From the NCBI RefSeq assembly GCF_019357495.1, contig NZ_CP079110.1, positions 1,485,334 through 1,549,333 on the forward strand: a stretch of DNA of 64,000 nt, in the 5' to 3' direction. Below are positions 1 to 10,433 of this stretch, in pieces (the stretch's first letter is position 1; each line of letters starts with the position of its first letter). The position numbers were made by a program, and so were the translations under genes. The notes beneath the pieces were generated by a model, which searched no databases, had not been told where the DNA came from, and saw nothing but the letters and a program-made list of their open reading frames with translations. The DNA comes from Nosocomiicoccus ampullae. GTDB taxonomy: Bacteria > Bacillota > Bacilli > Staphylococcales > Salinicoccaceae.

Positions 1-300
1 TGAAGTCCTACAACCCCAGTCTATACTGGTTTGGGCTCTTCCCACTTCGCTCGCCGCTACTACGGGAATCGTGTTTACTTTCTCTTCCTCTGGGTACTAA
101 GATGTTTCAGTTCCCCAGGTCTACCTCTCATATACTAATCAGTTCATATATGAGTGACATTATTAAATGCCGGGTTCCCCCATTCGGATATCTTCGGATC
201 ACAGCTTACTTACAGCTCCCCAAAGCATTTCGGTGTTTGTTCCGTCCTTCGTCGGCTCTTGGTGCCAAGGCATCCACCGTGCGCCCTTCACTACTTAATC
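1..300 (-). rRNA. 23S ribosomal RNA, 5' portion (partial)
   Basis: The minus strand reads as the conserved start of bacterial 23S rRNA: the region around 241-300 is the reverse complement of the universal 5' segment containing GCGCACGGTGGATGCC and TTGGCACCAAGAGCC. Only the first ~300 nt lie in the window; the rest continues past position 1. It is the second gene of the rRNA operon transcribed leftward from the promoters near 2,200-2,334, away from oriC. Confidence 0.97.
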
Positions 301-2046
<1,746 letters not shown>

Positions 2047-2199
2047 TAAGAGTTCTCTAGCTCTTTATCGCGTTTTATACTAGTCGCTCTAGTTGTATTA
2101 CTTCTTCATTTAAAAGTAACCTATTTATCGGAATTAACGTTGACATATTGTCATTCAGTTTTCAATGTTCTTTCGCCCTTCCTCTGAAGCGCATTTTCT

Positions 2200-2228
2200 A
2201 CTATAGCACGTTGCGGAAATTAATGCAA
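2200..2228 (-). promoter_or_regulatory. rRNA operon promoter P2
   Basis: On the minus strand TTGCAT (2228-2223), a 17-nt spacer and TATAGT (2205-2200) form a strong sigma-A promoter about 155 bp upstream of 16S. The two hexamers are identical to those of the upstream promoter at 2306-2334. Confidence 0.8.
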
Positions 2229-2305
2229 CCATAAAGTTTAACTTTTTAAAACTTTATTTTCTTATGTGCTTTTTTGTGTGAGGTGTCTCTCGCTCACAAG
2301 TAAAT

Positions 2306-2334
2306 ACTATACACGCCTTTGAATTTAAATGCAA
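2306..2334 (-). promoter_or_regulatory. rRNA operon promoter P1
   Basis: On the minus strand TTGCAT (2334-2329), a 17-nt spacer and TATAGT (2311-2306). Tandem P1/P2 promoters of this kind are usual for Firmicutes rrn operons. The whole 2047-2400 stretch holds only this promoter pair, the 16S leader with a boxA-like GAACATTGAAAACTGAAT segment near 2150-2170, and the recR terminator. Confidence 0.8.
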
Positions 2335-2365
2335 GGGGTTTTTATTAAAAAGTTTAAATTTATTT

Positions 2366-2400
2366 AAAAAAGCTGTGTAGACCTTGGTCTACACAAGCTT
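2366..2400 (-). terminator. Rho-independent terminator after recR
   Basis: Stem TGTGTAGACC / GGTCTACACA with loop AAGG, followed on the minus strand by a T run. It lies immediately after the recR stop codon and separates the dnaX-ybaB-recR transcript from the rRNA promoters. Confidence 0.85.
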
Positions 2401-2997
2401 TTACAACTCAGTTCTATATTCTATAGCTTTCGATAAAGTCACTTCGTCTGCGTATTCTAAGTCTCCCCCGATAGATAAGCCTTGAGCGAGGCGCGTTGTT
2501 TTAATACCAATCGGTTTAACAAGACGTGTGATATACATCGCGGTCGTTTCACCTTCGATGTTTGGATTCGTTGCAAGTATTAACTCTTTAACTTCCTCAT
2601 CTTTTAATCGTTCAATAAGACTTGGAACATTTATATCTTCTGGGCCGATACCATCCATTGGTGAAATTGCCCCGTGAAGTACATGATACAGTCCATTATA
2701 TTCACGCATTTTCTCCATAGCAATTACATCTTTTGTGTCTTGAACGACACAAATCATCGAACGGTCTCTTTGTTTATCTGAACAGATGTAGCATGGATCT
2801 ACATCAGTAATATGACCACAAACTGAACAGTATTCTAATTCACGTTGTACATCCATTAAACTTTTTGAGAAGTCAACAACATCTTCTTCTTTCATATTTA
2901 ATACGTAAAACGCGAGACGCTGTGCTGTTTTCGGACCGATACCTGGCAACTTCATAAAACTATCGATAAGTTTTGATATTGGCTCAGGATAATACAT
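2401..2997 (-). CDS. recR: Recombination mediator protein RecR
   Basis: 198 aa, the normal RecR length. RecR works with RecO (and RecF) to load RecA onto SSB-coated single-stranded DNA at gaps and stalled forks. The sequence shows the N-terminal helix-hairpin-helix ([14 protein letters not shown], residues 17-30), a C4 zinc finger with Cys57, Cys60, Cys69 and Cys72, and a Toprim domain (from about residue 79) ending in [24 protein letters not shown] sequence. It follows ybaB with a 1-nt gap, giving the conserved dnaX-ybaB-recR order, and ends at a strong terminator. Confidence 0.97.
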   Translation of the reverse strand: MYYPEPISKLIDSFMKLPGIGPKTAQRLAFYVLNMKEEDVVDFSKSLMDVQRELEYCSVCGHITDVDPCYICSDKQRDRSMICVVQDTKDVIAMEKMREYNGLYHVLHGAISPMDGIGPEDINVPSLIERLKDEEVKELILATNPNIEGETTAMYITRLVKPIGIKTTRLAQGLSIGGDLEYADEVTLSKAIEYRTEL

Positions 2998-2998
2998 G

Positions 2999-3322
2999 TT
3001 ACATCAGTCCAGGAATATTTAGACCTTTAGTGTGTTGGCCAAGTTTTTCTGAAACTAACTCATCTGCTTTACTTAAAGCATCGTTAGTTGCTGCAGTAAT
3101 TAAATCTTGAAGCATTTCAATATCCTCAGGATCTACAACTTCTTCATTAATTTCTACATCTAATATTTCTTTATGACCTGACACAGTAACTTTCACCATG
3201 CCACCGCCAGCAGTTCCCTCTATTTGTTCTTCTTTGAGTTTTTGCTGCTCTTCTTCCATTTTCTTTTGCATTTTCTGCATTTGTTTCATCATGTTTTGCA
3301 TGTTACCCATTCCACCACGCAT
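2999..3322 (-). CDS. YbaB/EbfC family nucleoid-associated protein
   Basis: 107 aa. A small dimeric DNA-binding protein of the YbaB/EbfC family, always found between dnaX and recR. The N-terminus is Met/Gln rich ([18 protein letters not shown]), followed by a Lys/Glu-rich helix and the conserved beta segment [15 protein letters not shown]. The frame extends five codons upstream, but I place the start at the ATG at 3322 because GGAGGT (3335-3330) sits 7 nt before it. It is co-transcribed with recR and probably dnaX. Confidence 0.93.
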   Translation of the reverse strand: MRGGMGNMQNMMKQMQKMQKKMEEEQQKLKEEQIEGTAGGGMVKVTVSGHKEILDVEINEEVVDPEDIEMLQDLITAATNDALSKADELVSEKLGQHTKGLNIPGLM

Positions 3323-3360
3323 GTAAATTACCTCCAAATAATTTCTTTACTTCATATATT

Positions 3361-4971
3361 TTAGTCTGACTCGTCTTTTATTTCAATTATACTGCTATCA
3401 AATAATTCTTTTGCTTTCTCTGAGGACTTTACCTCTTCTACTTTTTCTTGTTGGGAATTTTTAAGTGAATCGACGTATTGCTGACGTACTTGTTGCCAAC
3501 TATCTTCTGGTACACCGACAACTTTCACTTTTTTACCAATCACAGAATGTATTAACTTTTCAAGTTCTTCAGTTTTACTATTATCTTGATTGATAAGTTC
3601 AGAGTGTACATCTTTTTCAAAACCAATTAACACTTTCGTTTCACTCGCTGCGATTGGTTTTGACCCTTGAAGCAACGCTCGAAGTGAGCTTTTACCTTGT
3701 GCTTCTACTTTTTGACAAATGTTTGGCCATTCTGCGACGAGTTTATTTATATCTTCATGATTCGCTTTGTCGAGTACTTCTTTAATTTTTTCAAGTGAAT
3801 ATGGCTTCTTACGATGAATCTTTTTCTCTGGCTGTTTTTCTCTAACGACACCATTTTGAATTTTATCTTGTAGTTTTCTAATTTCAATTTTTAATGACTC
3901 AATCTCTTCATTAGATGAATTGACCGTTTTTTCTTTTAATGCCTCTATCATTTTAACAATGACGATTTCTAAATGAACAGAAACGTTTATGCTAAAACGC
4001 ATCATGACCATCGCATCGTTTAAAATATCAATCATCCTATATAATGTAGAATCTTCTATATTATATAGTGCATATTTTTCTTCTTTATATAGAATCGTAT
4101 CTCTTAAATAGTAAACTAATTCGTGAATTAAACGAACTGGATCTTTTCCTTCATCTATAAACTGATGGTATTTTATAAATGCTTCTCTTGTTTCTAAATT
4201 CGCAATTAATGCCATAAAGTCATTTAATTCTTCGAATTTAATACCACCTGTAATCATAACCGCATCATCTAACGTAACTATCTCACCGCTATATGCAACA
4301 ACCTGATCTAGTATAGATAAAGAGTCGCGCATCCCACCTTCAGCAGCACGTGCGATATATTCTAGCGCTTCAATTTCATATTCGATGTTTTCCGCTTCAG
4401 CAACATATTTTAAACGCTCGACGATATCTTCTTTTTCAATTGCTTTAAAATCAAAACGCTGTGTTCTTGAAATGATTGTTGCTGGAATTTTATGTGGTTC
4501 GGTCGTTGCTAATATAAAAATCGCATGACTCGGCGGCTCTTCTAACGTTTTTAGTAATGCGTTAAACGCACCTGTCGTTAACATATGCACCTCATCTATA
4601 ATATAGACTTTAAACTTTGCCTCATTTGGTGCGTATTTTACTTTTTCACGAATGTTACGAATTTCATCAACACCGTTATTTGAAGCTGCGTCTATTTCGA
4701 TGACGTCATTTGAACTACCGTTTGTAATACTTTTACAAATTGGGCACTCATTATCCGGTTCACCATCTTCATTATTCGGACAATTTACAGCTTTTGCAAA
4801 AATTTTAGCAATCGATGTTTTACCTGTCCCACGTGGCCCACTAAAAAGATAGGCGTGAGACTCTTTTCCACGTATGATTGCATTTTTTAACGTCTGAGTA
4901 ATATGCTTTTGGCCAACAACATCCTTAAAACTTTGCGGCCGAAACGCACGATACAGTGCTTGATATTCCAA
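3361..4971 (-). CDS. dnaX: DNA polymerase III subunit gamma/tau
   Basis: 536 aa with the start chosen here. The clamp-loader ATPase of the replisome. Visible are the Walker A motif GPRGTGKTS (about residue 45), a zinc-binding cluster (CPNNEDGEPDNECPIC), Walker B IDEVHML, the SRTQRF sensor, and a charged tail that would be the tau C-terminal region. The frame can start at GTG 4980, but TTG at 4971 is preferred: an AGGTG site lies just upstream at proper spacing, and the resulting N-terminus (x-EYQALYRAFRPQSF) matches the usual family start. It lies downstream of the SRP RNA and upstream of ybaB-recR. Confidence 0.95.
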   Translation of the reverse strand: MEYQALYRAFRPQSFKDVVGQKHITQTLKNAIIRGKESHAYLFSGPRGTGKTSIAKIFAKAVNCPNNEDGEPDNECPICKSITNGSSNDVIEIDAASNNGVDEIRNIREKVKYAPNEAKFKVYIIDEVHMLTTGAFNALLKTLEEPPSHAIFILATTEPHKIPATIISRTQRFDFKAIEKEDIVERLKYVAEAENIEYEIEALEYIARAAEGGMRDSLSILDQVVAYSGEIVTLDDAVMITGGIKFEELNDFMALIANLETREAFIKYHQFIDEGKDPVRLIHELVYYLRDTILYKEEKYALYNIEDSTLYRMIDILNDAMVMMRFSINVSVHLEIVIVKMIEALKEKTVNSSNEEIESLKIEIRKLQDKIQNGVVREKQPEKKIHRKKPYSLEKIKEVLDKANHEDINKLVAEWPNICQKVEAQGKSSLRALLQGSKPIAASETKVLIGFEKDVHSELINQDNSKTEELEKLIHSVIGKKVKVVGVPEDSWQQVRQQYVDSLKNSQQEKVEEVKSSEKAKELFDSSIIEIKDESD

Positions 4972-5037
4972 AGTTCGCACCTACTTTTTAGTTTATTCTT
5001 TATGATTATATCATAGTGATGTCACTCTGATTATATT

Positions 5038-5077
5038 AAAAAAAGCAGAACTCAAGGTAATCCCTCAGTTCTGCTTT
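5038..5077 (-). terminator. Terminator of the SRP RNA gene
   Basis: Stem AAAGCAGAACT / AGTTCTGCTTT with a 13-14-nt loop, followed on the minus strand by seven T residues. It lies a few bases after the 3' end of the SRP RNA and before dnaX, so dnaX probably needs its own promoter or read-through. Confidence 0.8.
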
Positions 5078-5090
5078 CTTCTTAAAAAAG

Positions 5091-5356
5091 CCGTGCACCA
5101 CTTTGTCGAACATCAAACACAAGCGTTACTCACGCATTCGACTCAACCTCGGCTACCCTACGGCACATAGAATGGGTCACTTAATGCTGCTTCCTTCCGG
5201 ACCTGACATGGTTCATGACGTTCTATTGCATAGGACCGAGATCTCAACATCGACGTACGTGAGGCAGACCTCACATTTGATTCCTCGAAAGTGGAGTTCA
5301 GTCTTGCTAGAGCGGATTGCAAGTACAGGGCACCGCTAATTCCCCACTTAGCACGG
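5091..5356 (-). ncRNA. ffs: Signal recognition particle RNA, long Firmicutes type
   Basis: About 266 nt on the minus strand. The apical domain carries the invariant SRP motif GGTCCGGAAGGAAGCAGC (about 5187-5205), and the Alu domain at the 5' end reads TGGGGAATTAGCGGTGCCCT. The two ends pair (CCGTGC with GCACGG). This is the large, Alu-domain-containing form typical of Bacillus and Staphylococcus, not the short 4.5S form. It scaffolds Ffh for co-translational membrane targeting. Confidence 0.96.
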
Positions 5357-5364
5357 TAGAATTA

Positions 5365-5393
5365 ATATTAACAAAAAAATCTTTCATTGACAA
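5365..5393 (-). promoter_or_regulatory. SRP RNA promoter
   Basis: Minus-strand TTGTCA (5393-5388), 17-nt spacer, TATA-like TAATAT (5370-5365), placing the start of transcription about 8 nt downstream at the predicted RNA 5' end (5356). Confidence 0.75.
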
Positions 5394-5409
5394 CAAAAAC
5401 ACGATTTAT

Positions 5410-6174
5410 TTACTTTCTATTACGTAAAATAAGTGCGATTACACCGATAATCGTTAATATAATAACACCGACAACAGAAAATATTAATGCTTTAGATGTT
5501 TCCTTTACTTCCGGGTCTTCTTTTTGAATTGTTTCTTCTTCATCTTCACTTTCATCATCTGAAATTTTAATATCGACATTAATTTTATCTTTGTCTGTAA
5601 TTTCTACGTCGACCGTTTTATTGACACTTTTACCGTCCGCTTCAACAACTTTAATTGTATGTTTACCTGGCTGTAGTTCTTCAATTTTAAACTCACCTGG
5701 CTGTTTTGTTTCAAACGTTTTGTCACCAACTTCTAATTTGGCAGGCACTTTTTTATCATTTACAAATACAGTACCGCTAATTGAGTAGCTATCTTGCTTT
5801 ACTTTTGTAACGATAGATGACGACTCTTCTTCAGCTGGTTCTTCAACCTGAGGTGCTTCTTCGATTGGTGGCTCGTAGTTCTCTTCGACTGGCGGTTCAT
5901 AATTCTCCTCGACTGGTGGCTCTTCATAATTTCCTTCTTCATTAACACCGTCTTCACTTTGCTCCGGGTTATAGGTATCATTTTGGTTAAAATCATTTTG
6001 ATTATCTTGACCCTGTTCGTTATTTGGGTCTACTTGGTTGTTCGGATCACCTGGGTTGTTTAAGTTACCATCATTATTATCGAAATTATTATCATAATTT
6101 CCATCAGTTTCATCTGCATAGGCAGGTGACGCAACAAGTAACCCACCGAGAAGTATCATAATTGTTCGCTTCAT
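5410..6174 (-). CDS. Secreted, membrane-anchored repeat protein with a carboxypeptidase-regulatory/CNA-B-like domain
   Basis: 254 aa, not recognised as a named protein. Residues 1-20 form a signal peptide (ending ASPAYA). A low-complexity Asn/Asp/Gln stretch (about residues 21-80) follows, then Glu/Pro repeats of the form EENYEPPV (about 85-110). A beta-rich domain (SISGTVFVNDKKVPAKLEVG...) resembles CNA-B or carboxypeptidase-regulatory folds. The C-terminus is a single membrane helix followed by RNRK. There is no LPXTG, so it is probably held by the helix. The ATG at 6174 was chosen because GGAGAG precedes it. It is monocistronic and divergent from the dioxygenase gene. Confidence 0.8.
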   Translation of the reverse strand: MKRTIMILLGGLLVASPAYADETDGNYDNNFDNNDGNLNNPGDPNNQVDPNNEQGQDNQNDFNQNDTYNPEQSEDGVNEEGNYEEPPVEENYEPPVEENYEPPIEEAPQVEEPAEEESSSIVTKVKQDSYSISGTVFVNDKKVPAKLEVGDKTFETKQPGEFKIEELQPGKHTIKVVEADGKSVNKTVDVEITDKDKINVDIKISDDESEDEEETIQKEDPEVKETSKALIFSVVGVIILTIIGVIALILRNRK

Positions 6175-6328
6175 ATTTACTCTCCTTGAATACATTAAAA
6201 CTTAAGATTCTTTACATTAAAATCATTATAACACGGAATTATCAGTATCTATACGTTATGTCTACACTTGAATGTCTATTTTATTTTCCTTAAACTTAAT
6301 ATGAATAAATAACAAAGGAAGAATTAAT

Positions 6329-7096
6329 ATGAGCGAATTAAAAACACAAGGGTATAAGCGTTATGATTATATGAAAGACTTATATTATGAAGGAATTGAA
6401 AAAGACTACGAAGAACTCCGTGATTATTTCCGTAACGATTTGCCTGAAGATGAATACGCAAAAGGTTTAAACCGTTTTAGACGCTATTCTCGCGCACTCG
6501 TTTTACCAACGAGTAGACAGATTGAATGGTTGCCAAACATTAAAAAGGACGACAAAGAGTATGCAGCGTATTTCCAGGGAAAATTCAACCCTGAACACCC
6601 AGGAGATTACCGCGAATTTGCTGCGATTGACGAGCCTATTTTAAACAATAAACTACTTCGAAAAATTATTATGGCAGATTATGACGAAACATTTTGGAAT
6701 GAAGAAGATTTAATTATGCCAATTCACGTTGGTGTTCACTTTGTAAAACTACGCGTAGAACATGAAAACGATATCGCCGTGTCATCGCCAAACTCTTTAC
6801 ATCAAGACGGCGAGCCATTTACATTTGCACATCTTATTGAGAGAAGAAATGTCGAAGGTGGTACAAACGCAATTGGTATCCCAGAAGTTCGCCATCAATT
6901 ACCTGAAGACACTAAAGACGGTGAGTTGCATGAAGTGTTTGAAATTACAAAACCATTAGAATCATACGGAGTCGCTGATCACATGGTCAGTCATTACGTT
7001 AGCCCAATCACACGTGGCGAAAAAGATGAAGAAGGACTACGTTCTATATTATTAATCGACTATCAGTTAACAGTCGTTGCTGAAATGGATGAATAA
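6329..7096 (+). CDS. 2-oxoglutarate/Fe(II) dioxygenase of the PF10014 (amino-acid hydroxylase) family
   Basis: 255 aa. Resembles the PF10014 family, whose characterised member is L-isoleucine 4-hydroxylase of Bacillus thuringiensis; such enzymes couple 2-oxoglutarate decarboxylation to hydroxylation of a free amino acid. The facial triad is visible: H158-x-D160 in SLHQDGEPF, followed by FAHLIERRNVEGG, and a distal His (H218 or H222), with R229 as candidate 2-oxoglutarate-binding residue. It stands alone between a secreted protein and a GltS-type transporter and ends in a terminator. The substrate cannot be read from the sequence. Confidence 0.82.
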   Translation: MSELKTQGYKRYDYMKDLYYEGIEKDYEELRDYFRNDLPEDEYAKGLNRFRRYSRALVLPTSRQIEWLPNIKKDDKEYAAYFQGKFNPEHPGDYREFAAIDEPILNNKLLRKIIMADYDETFWNEEDLIMPIHVGVHFVKLRVEHENDIAVSSPNSLHQDGEPFTFAHLIERRNVEGGTNAIGIPEVRHQLPEDTKDGELHEVFEITKPLESYGVADHMVSHYVSPITRGEKDEEGLRSILLIDYQLTVVAEMDE

Positions 7097-7102
7097 AATA
7101 AA

Positions 7103-7140
7103 TAAACCGGCTGAGACTAATTCTCAACCGGTTTTAATTT
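7103..7140 (+). terminator. Terminator after the dioxygenase gene
   Basis: Stem AAACCGG-TGAGA / TCTCA-CCGGTTT with a 4-nt loop and a T-rich tail, 7 nt after the stop codon. Confidence 0.8.
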
Positions 7141-7163
7141 TACATTCTATTAAATCGTTTTCA

Positions 7164-7172
7164 TGATATAAT
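7164..7172 (+). promoter_or_regulatory. Extended -10 promoter of the GltS-type symporter gene
   Basis: TG-A-TATAAT (TG at 7164, TATAAT 7167-7172) is an extended -10 element about 34 nt before the start codon. No good -35 is visible at 17 nt. Confidence 0.4.
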
Positions 7173-7205
7173 AGCTAAGATTAAATTGTTAAAGGAGAGC
7201 TGTGT

Positions 7206-8579
7206 ATGACGATTCAAGATTTTGTAATCGACTTTGCATTTGCTTCCATTCTTATTTTGATTGGACAGCTTCTTAGATCTAATTTAAAAATTTTCCAGAA
7301 ATTCTTCATTCCTGCAAGTGTACTTGCTGGATTTTTAGGTCTCATATTTGGTCCAAATGGACTCGGATGGATCCCTTTTTCTGAAGCTATGGGAGGATAT
7401 GCCGGACTTTTAATCATCCTTGTATTCGTTGTTGTTGGAGTCAATGGCTTTGAATTTAAAAAAAGTACTGGCGGAGATTCCCAAGTAAAAAGAATTATCG
7501 GATATCAAATTTTTAAAATTATCGTCTGGGCGCTACAGATTTTCGTTCCTTTAATTTTTACAATCTTTGTACTTAAGAAAATTTGGCCAGGCTTAAATGA
7601 CGGTTTTGGAATGCTACTTCATTCTGGTTTCTACGGTGGACACGGTACTGCAGCTGCAGTCGGTTCAACGTTTGCAGACCTCGGATTTGAAGATGCACAA
7701 GATATCGCAATTACATTTGCAACGTTCGGTATTCTTACTGGAATTTTCGGCGGGATTATTTTAATCAACATTGCAGCACGTAAAGGTCAAACCGCTTATA
7801 TGAAAGACTTTAAGTTTATCGATGGAGATATGAAAACAGGACTTGTTTCTTTTGAGAATAGAAAACCTTTTGGACAACAAACAATCTCGTCTGTTTCTCT
7901 AGATACATTAAGTTATCATGGTGCATTTATTATAGCGTTAACAGGGATGACGATACTCTTAAACAGATGGCTTGCAGAACATGTATTAGCAGGTATCCCA
8001 GACTTCACGTTAGGATTTATTGTAGCACTCATATTCTTCTTAATATTTAGAAATACACCAGTCTATGATTATCTCGACAAAGATGTGAATACTAGAATTT
8101 CTGGTTCAGCAACAGATTACCTCGTTGTATTTGGTATTGCAGCCGTTAAACTAGACGTTGTAATGTCTTATGCTGGCCCAATTATTTTATCATTATTAGT
8201 TGGATGGTTACTCGTATTCATTATTGTTTGGCCATTTGGTAAAGCGTACAACAAAAATGACTGGTTCGAACGTTCAATTTTCGTTTACGGATACTTAACA
8301 GGAGTCTTCGCGATTGGATTTGTCTTATATAGAATCGTAGACCCTGATAACGTTTCTGAAACAATTGAAGATACCGCAATGACCCCTGCAACAAATATCG
8401 CAGAAATCGTCATATGGTCACTCTACCCTGCGCTTCTCATTAGCGGACAATGGTTAATTGCTGCAGCAATTCCATTCGTAATTATCATTGCGAGTATTAT
8501 CGCAACAAAAGTTACAGGAACATGGGTATTTAACGTACCAGATAGCGAACGAAACATACTAAAAAATCAAATGAAATAA
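7206..8579 (+). CDS. Sodium/glutamate symporter-family (ESS/GltS) transporter
   Basis: 457 aa, polytopic membrane protein with about ten to twelve hydrophobic segments. The segment SGFYGGHGTAAAVGSTFADL is the hallmark of the GltS (ESS) family, which couples Na+ entry to glutamate uptake; the substrate here is inferred only. Start ATG at 7206 is preceded by AAAGGAGAG. The gene is monocistronic: it has its own extended -10 promoter and ends in a perfect hairpin that originally served metQ on the other strand too. Confidence 0.82.
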   Translation: MTIQDFVIDFAFASILILIGQLLRSNLKIFQKFFIPASVLAGFLGLIFGPNGLGWIPFSEAMGGYAGLLIILVFVVVGVNGFEFKKSTGGDSQVKRIIGYQIFKIIVWALQIFVPLIFTIFVLKKIWPGLNDGFGMLLHSGFYGGHGTAAAVGSTFADLGFEDAQDIAITFATFGILTGIFGGIILINIAARKGQTAYMKDFKFIDGDMKTGLVSFENRKPFGQQTISSVSLDTLSYHGAFIIALTGMTILLNRWLAEHVLAGIPDFTLGFIVALIFFLIFRNTPVYDYLDKDVNTRISGSATDYLVVFGIAAVKLDVVMSYAGPIILSLLVGWLLVFIIVWPFGKAYNKNDWFERSIFVYGYLTGVFAIGFVLYRIVDPDNVSETIEDTAMTPATNIAEIVIWSLYPALLISGQWLIAAAIPFVIIIASIIATKVTGTWVFNVPDSERNILKNQMK

Positions 8580-8580
8580 C

Positions 8581-8610
8581 AAAAACCCACGTTTTAAAAC
8601 GTGGGTTTAC
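8581..8610. terminator. Bidirectional terminator shared by the symporter gene and an ancestral metQ end
   Basis: AAACCCACGTTTT / AAAACGTGGGTTT hairpin. On the minus strand it is followed by five T residues, the better terminator direction. The metQ tail fossil at 8613-8643 reads into it, indicating that it was once the metQ terminator. Today metQ, at 10449, keeps only one arm of this hairpin (10434-10446). Confidence 0.8.
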
Positions 8611-8643
8611 TATTACCAACCAATATCCTCAAGTGGAATGAAC
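8597..8643 (-). repeat. Direct repeat copy A: metQ 3' end plus terminator arm
   Basis: 47 nt nearly identical to 10434-10479. It differs by a 1-nt indel after the stop codon and two substitutions, both silent in the metQ frame. Together with copy B it brackets the 1.79-kb segment carrying the MFS gene. Confidence 0.85.
8613..8643 (-). pseudogene. Fossil of metQ 3' end (last codons and stop)
   Basis: On the minus strand the codons read F-I-P-L-E-D-I-G-W-stop, exactly the C-terminus of the intact MetQ encoded at 10449-11261. The two base differences (GAG for GAA, ATT for ATC) are synonymous, so this copy diverged while still coding or came from a related strain. Homology stops abruptly at 8643, upstream of which (in metQ direction) the frame hits a TAG. 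Confidence 0.8.
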
Positions 8644-8693
8644 TACTCACCTAAAATCCAACATTATATTTTTCAATAAATTAAGCTAAGTTT

Positions 8694-9971
8694 CTACTTT
8701 TCTTTTTGTATCTCTAACTGATAATCATCGTTCGCTTCATTAATAATATTAGTTTTAAGTAAAAAAATAGTTACAATTAATGTTAAAAAACCAGCAAATA
8801 TATTGACTACAAAATATAACTCCAAGTCATAGAGCAAACCAAATATGAAAAAGCCTATTGGCATTGTCATCATAGAGAAAACAGAAATTAAAGAAAATAC
8901 TCTCCCTTTCATAGAATCATCAATAGTTGTTTGATAGTAACTCATGATAGGTGTATTAACAAATTGAACAGTTAAAGTAATTAATATAAATAATAATGAA
9001 ATCAAAATAGTATTTCCTATATCACTTAACTCTAAATATATTGGTAAAGGTAACAGAGCAATAATAATCGCAAATAACATGCTAAATATTTTAGCGATCG
9101 ACAAAGGCTTTTCAAAAACTTTCACCGTACTAATAATCATGCCACCTAAAATAGTACCTACAGATAATGCCGCATAACAAAATCCTACTAAAGTTGAATT
9201 AAGTTCTAAAATATTGATGAGCATCTTAGCAGGCAATATACTAATTGTTGTCGTAACAAAGTTTATAAAGAATAAATAGATTATAATCATTTTAAGGATG
9301 CTACTCTCTTTAATATATTGAATTCCACCCGAAACATCTTTGAAGAATTGTTTTATACTCGAAATTTCTTCGTTTTTTTCCTCAATCTGATTCTGTTGTT
9401 TAAATTTTAAATTAAAGTCAAAACTTAATGCGATGATATTAAATACAATAAAAATCATAATCATTATTTCAAATGAAAAAATTCCAATTAAAGCACCTGC
9501 TATAATGGGTCCTAAAAGTGATGCAGATTCTGTTAGTATAGACGAGTATCCATATACTTTTTGAACTTTATCAACATTAAATAATGCAGTAATCGCTGAC
9601 TGAAAAGCATTCCCAACAAAAGATCCTGTAATCGTCATTAGTGCCGTAGTAATATACAAAGCGATTAAATTAAATCCAAAATAATATGTATAGACTAATA
9701 ATCCTATTAATATAAGAGGATCAAGTGCTTCACCCAGGATAATTATACTTTTCTTGTTTCTAGAATCTGATATCACACCTGCTACTGGTAAGAATAATAG
9801 TGATATAAGAGTAAAAATTATTAAGTTAATAGACGAATATATAGCGGAACCAGTGTAATACATAATGTAAAACGATACTGCAAATGTATAAGTGTTACTA
9901 CCAAAAGCGAGAAATGCGCGACTGAGTAAATATAAAATTAAGTTTTTATTCCAAAAACCTTCTTTAGTCAT
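8694..9971 (-). CDS. Major facilitator superfamily exporter (MFS_3, macrolide-efflux-like)
   Basis: 425 aa from the ATG at 9971, which follows AGGAGGG; the frame extends 19 codons further up without a ribosome site. It has about 12 hydrophobic segments. The loop after TM2 (PVAGVISDSRNKKSII) is the MFS motif A, and the overall pattern matches the MFS_3 group (macrolide efflux, EntS-like exporters). Substrate unknown. It is very AT rich, with many ATA and TTA codons, unlike the flanking met genes. It sits inside a 1.79-kb segment bracketed by a duplicated metQ end, so horizontal acquisition is likely. Confidence 0.82.
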   Translation of the reverse strand: MTKEGFWNKNLILYLLSRAFLAFGSNTYTFAVSFYIMYYTGSAIYSSINLIIFTLISLLFLPVAGVISDSRNKKSIIILGEALDPLILIGLLVYTYYFGFNLIALYITTALMTITGSFVGNAFQSAITALFNVDKVQKVYGYSSILTESASLLGPIIAGALIGIFSFEIMIMIFIVFNIIALSFDFNLKFKQQNQIEEKNEEISSIKQFFKDVSGGIQYIKESSILKMIIIYLFFINFVTTTISILPAKMLINILELNSTLVGFCYAALSVGTILGGMIISTVKVFEKPLSIAKIFSMLFAIIIALLPLPIYLELSDIGNTILISLLFILITLTVQFVNTPIMSYYQTTIDDSMKGRVFSLISVFSMMTMPIGFFIFGLLYDLELYFVVNIFAGFLTLIVTIFLLKTNIINEANDDYQLEIQKEK

Positions 9972-10348
9972 TATTTCCCTCCTTATTATCAAAATAACTA
10001 TCAATAAATACATAGTAATTACGGTCATTATTATTAAATCTATTCATTAATCCAATTAAACCAGAACTCCTAAACACGCCTTACTTTTTCATAATTATAT
10101 CTGTAATTACCTACTCTTTTCTTTCATTTATTCTAAATAATACACAATATAGAAATCGTTTTCAAATATATTCTCAGAATATTTTAATTTTTAAAATATC
10201 TCGATTTTTTTTAAAATCACCTTATCTATTAGCTTATTCATCATTCATATAGTTATTATTTATAGTGAGGTGTTTAAAAATATAAAAAAATTAGAATTAG
10301 CAATGAATCTATCGATTATTATAAAAATATAGAATTTAGCTCAAATTA
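9972..10348 (-). other. Intergenic region upstream of the MFS gene
   Basis: About 375 bases of very AT-rich sequence with no open frame of note on either strand. It must hold the MFS promoter, but no -35/-10 pair stands out. It belongs to the inserted segment. Confidence 0.5.
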
Positions 10349-10385
10349 AAAGTATGTCTCCTGAATTCTTCAAGAGACATACCTT
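10348..10385 (-). terminator. Probable replacement terminator downstream of metQ
   Basis: Stem GTATGTCTC / GAGACATAC with a 13-nt loop, followed on the minus strand by TTTT. It lies about 65-100 nt beyond the metQ stop and may have taken over from the original hairpin, half of which was lost. Confidence 0.5.
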
Positions 10386-10433
10386 AAAATCAGCATAATA
10401 CCAATTAGTACAACTTGGGTAACATATCATTAT

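Noticed and set aside
5103..5339. Plus-strand 78-codon frame
   Set aside because: It is antisense to the SRP RNA, whose conserved motif and end pairing explain the sequence.
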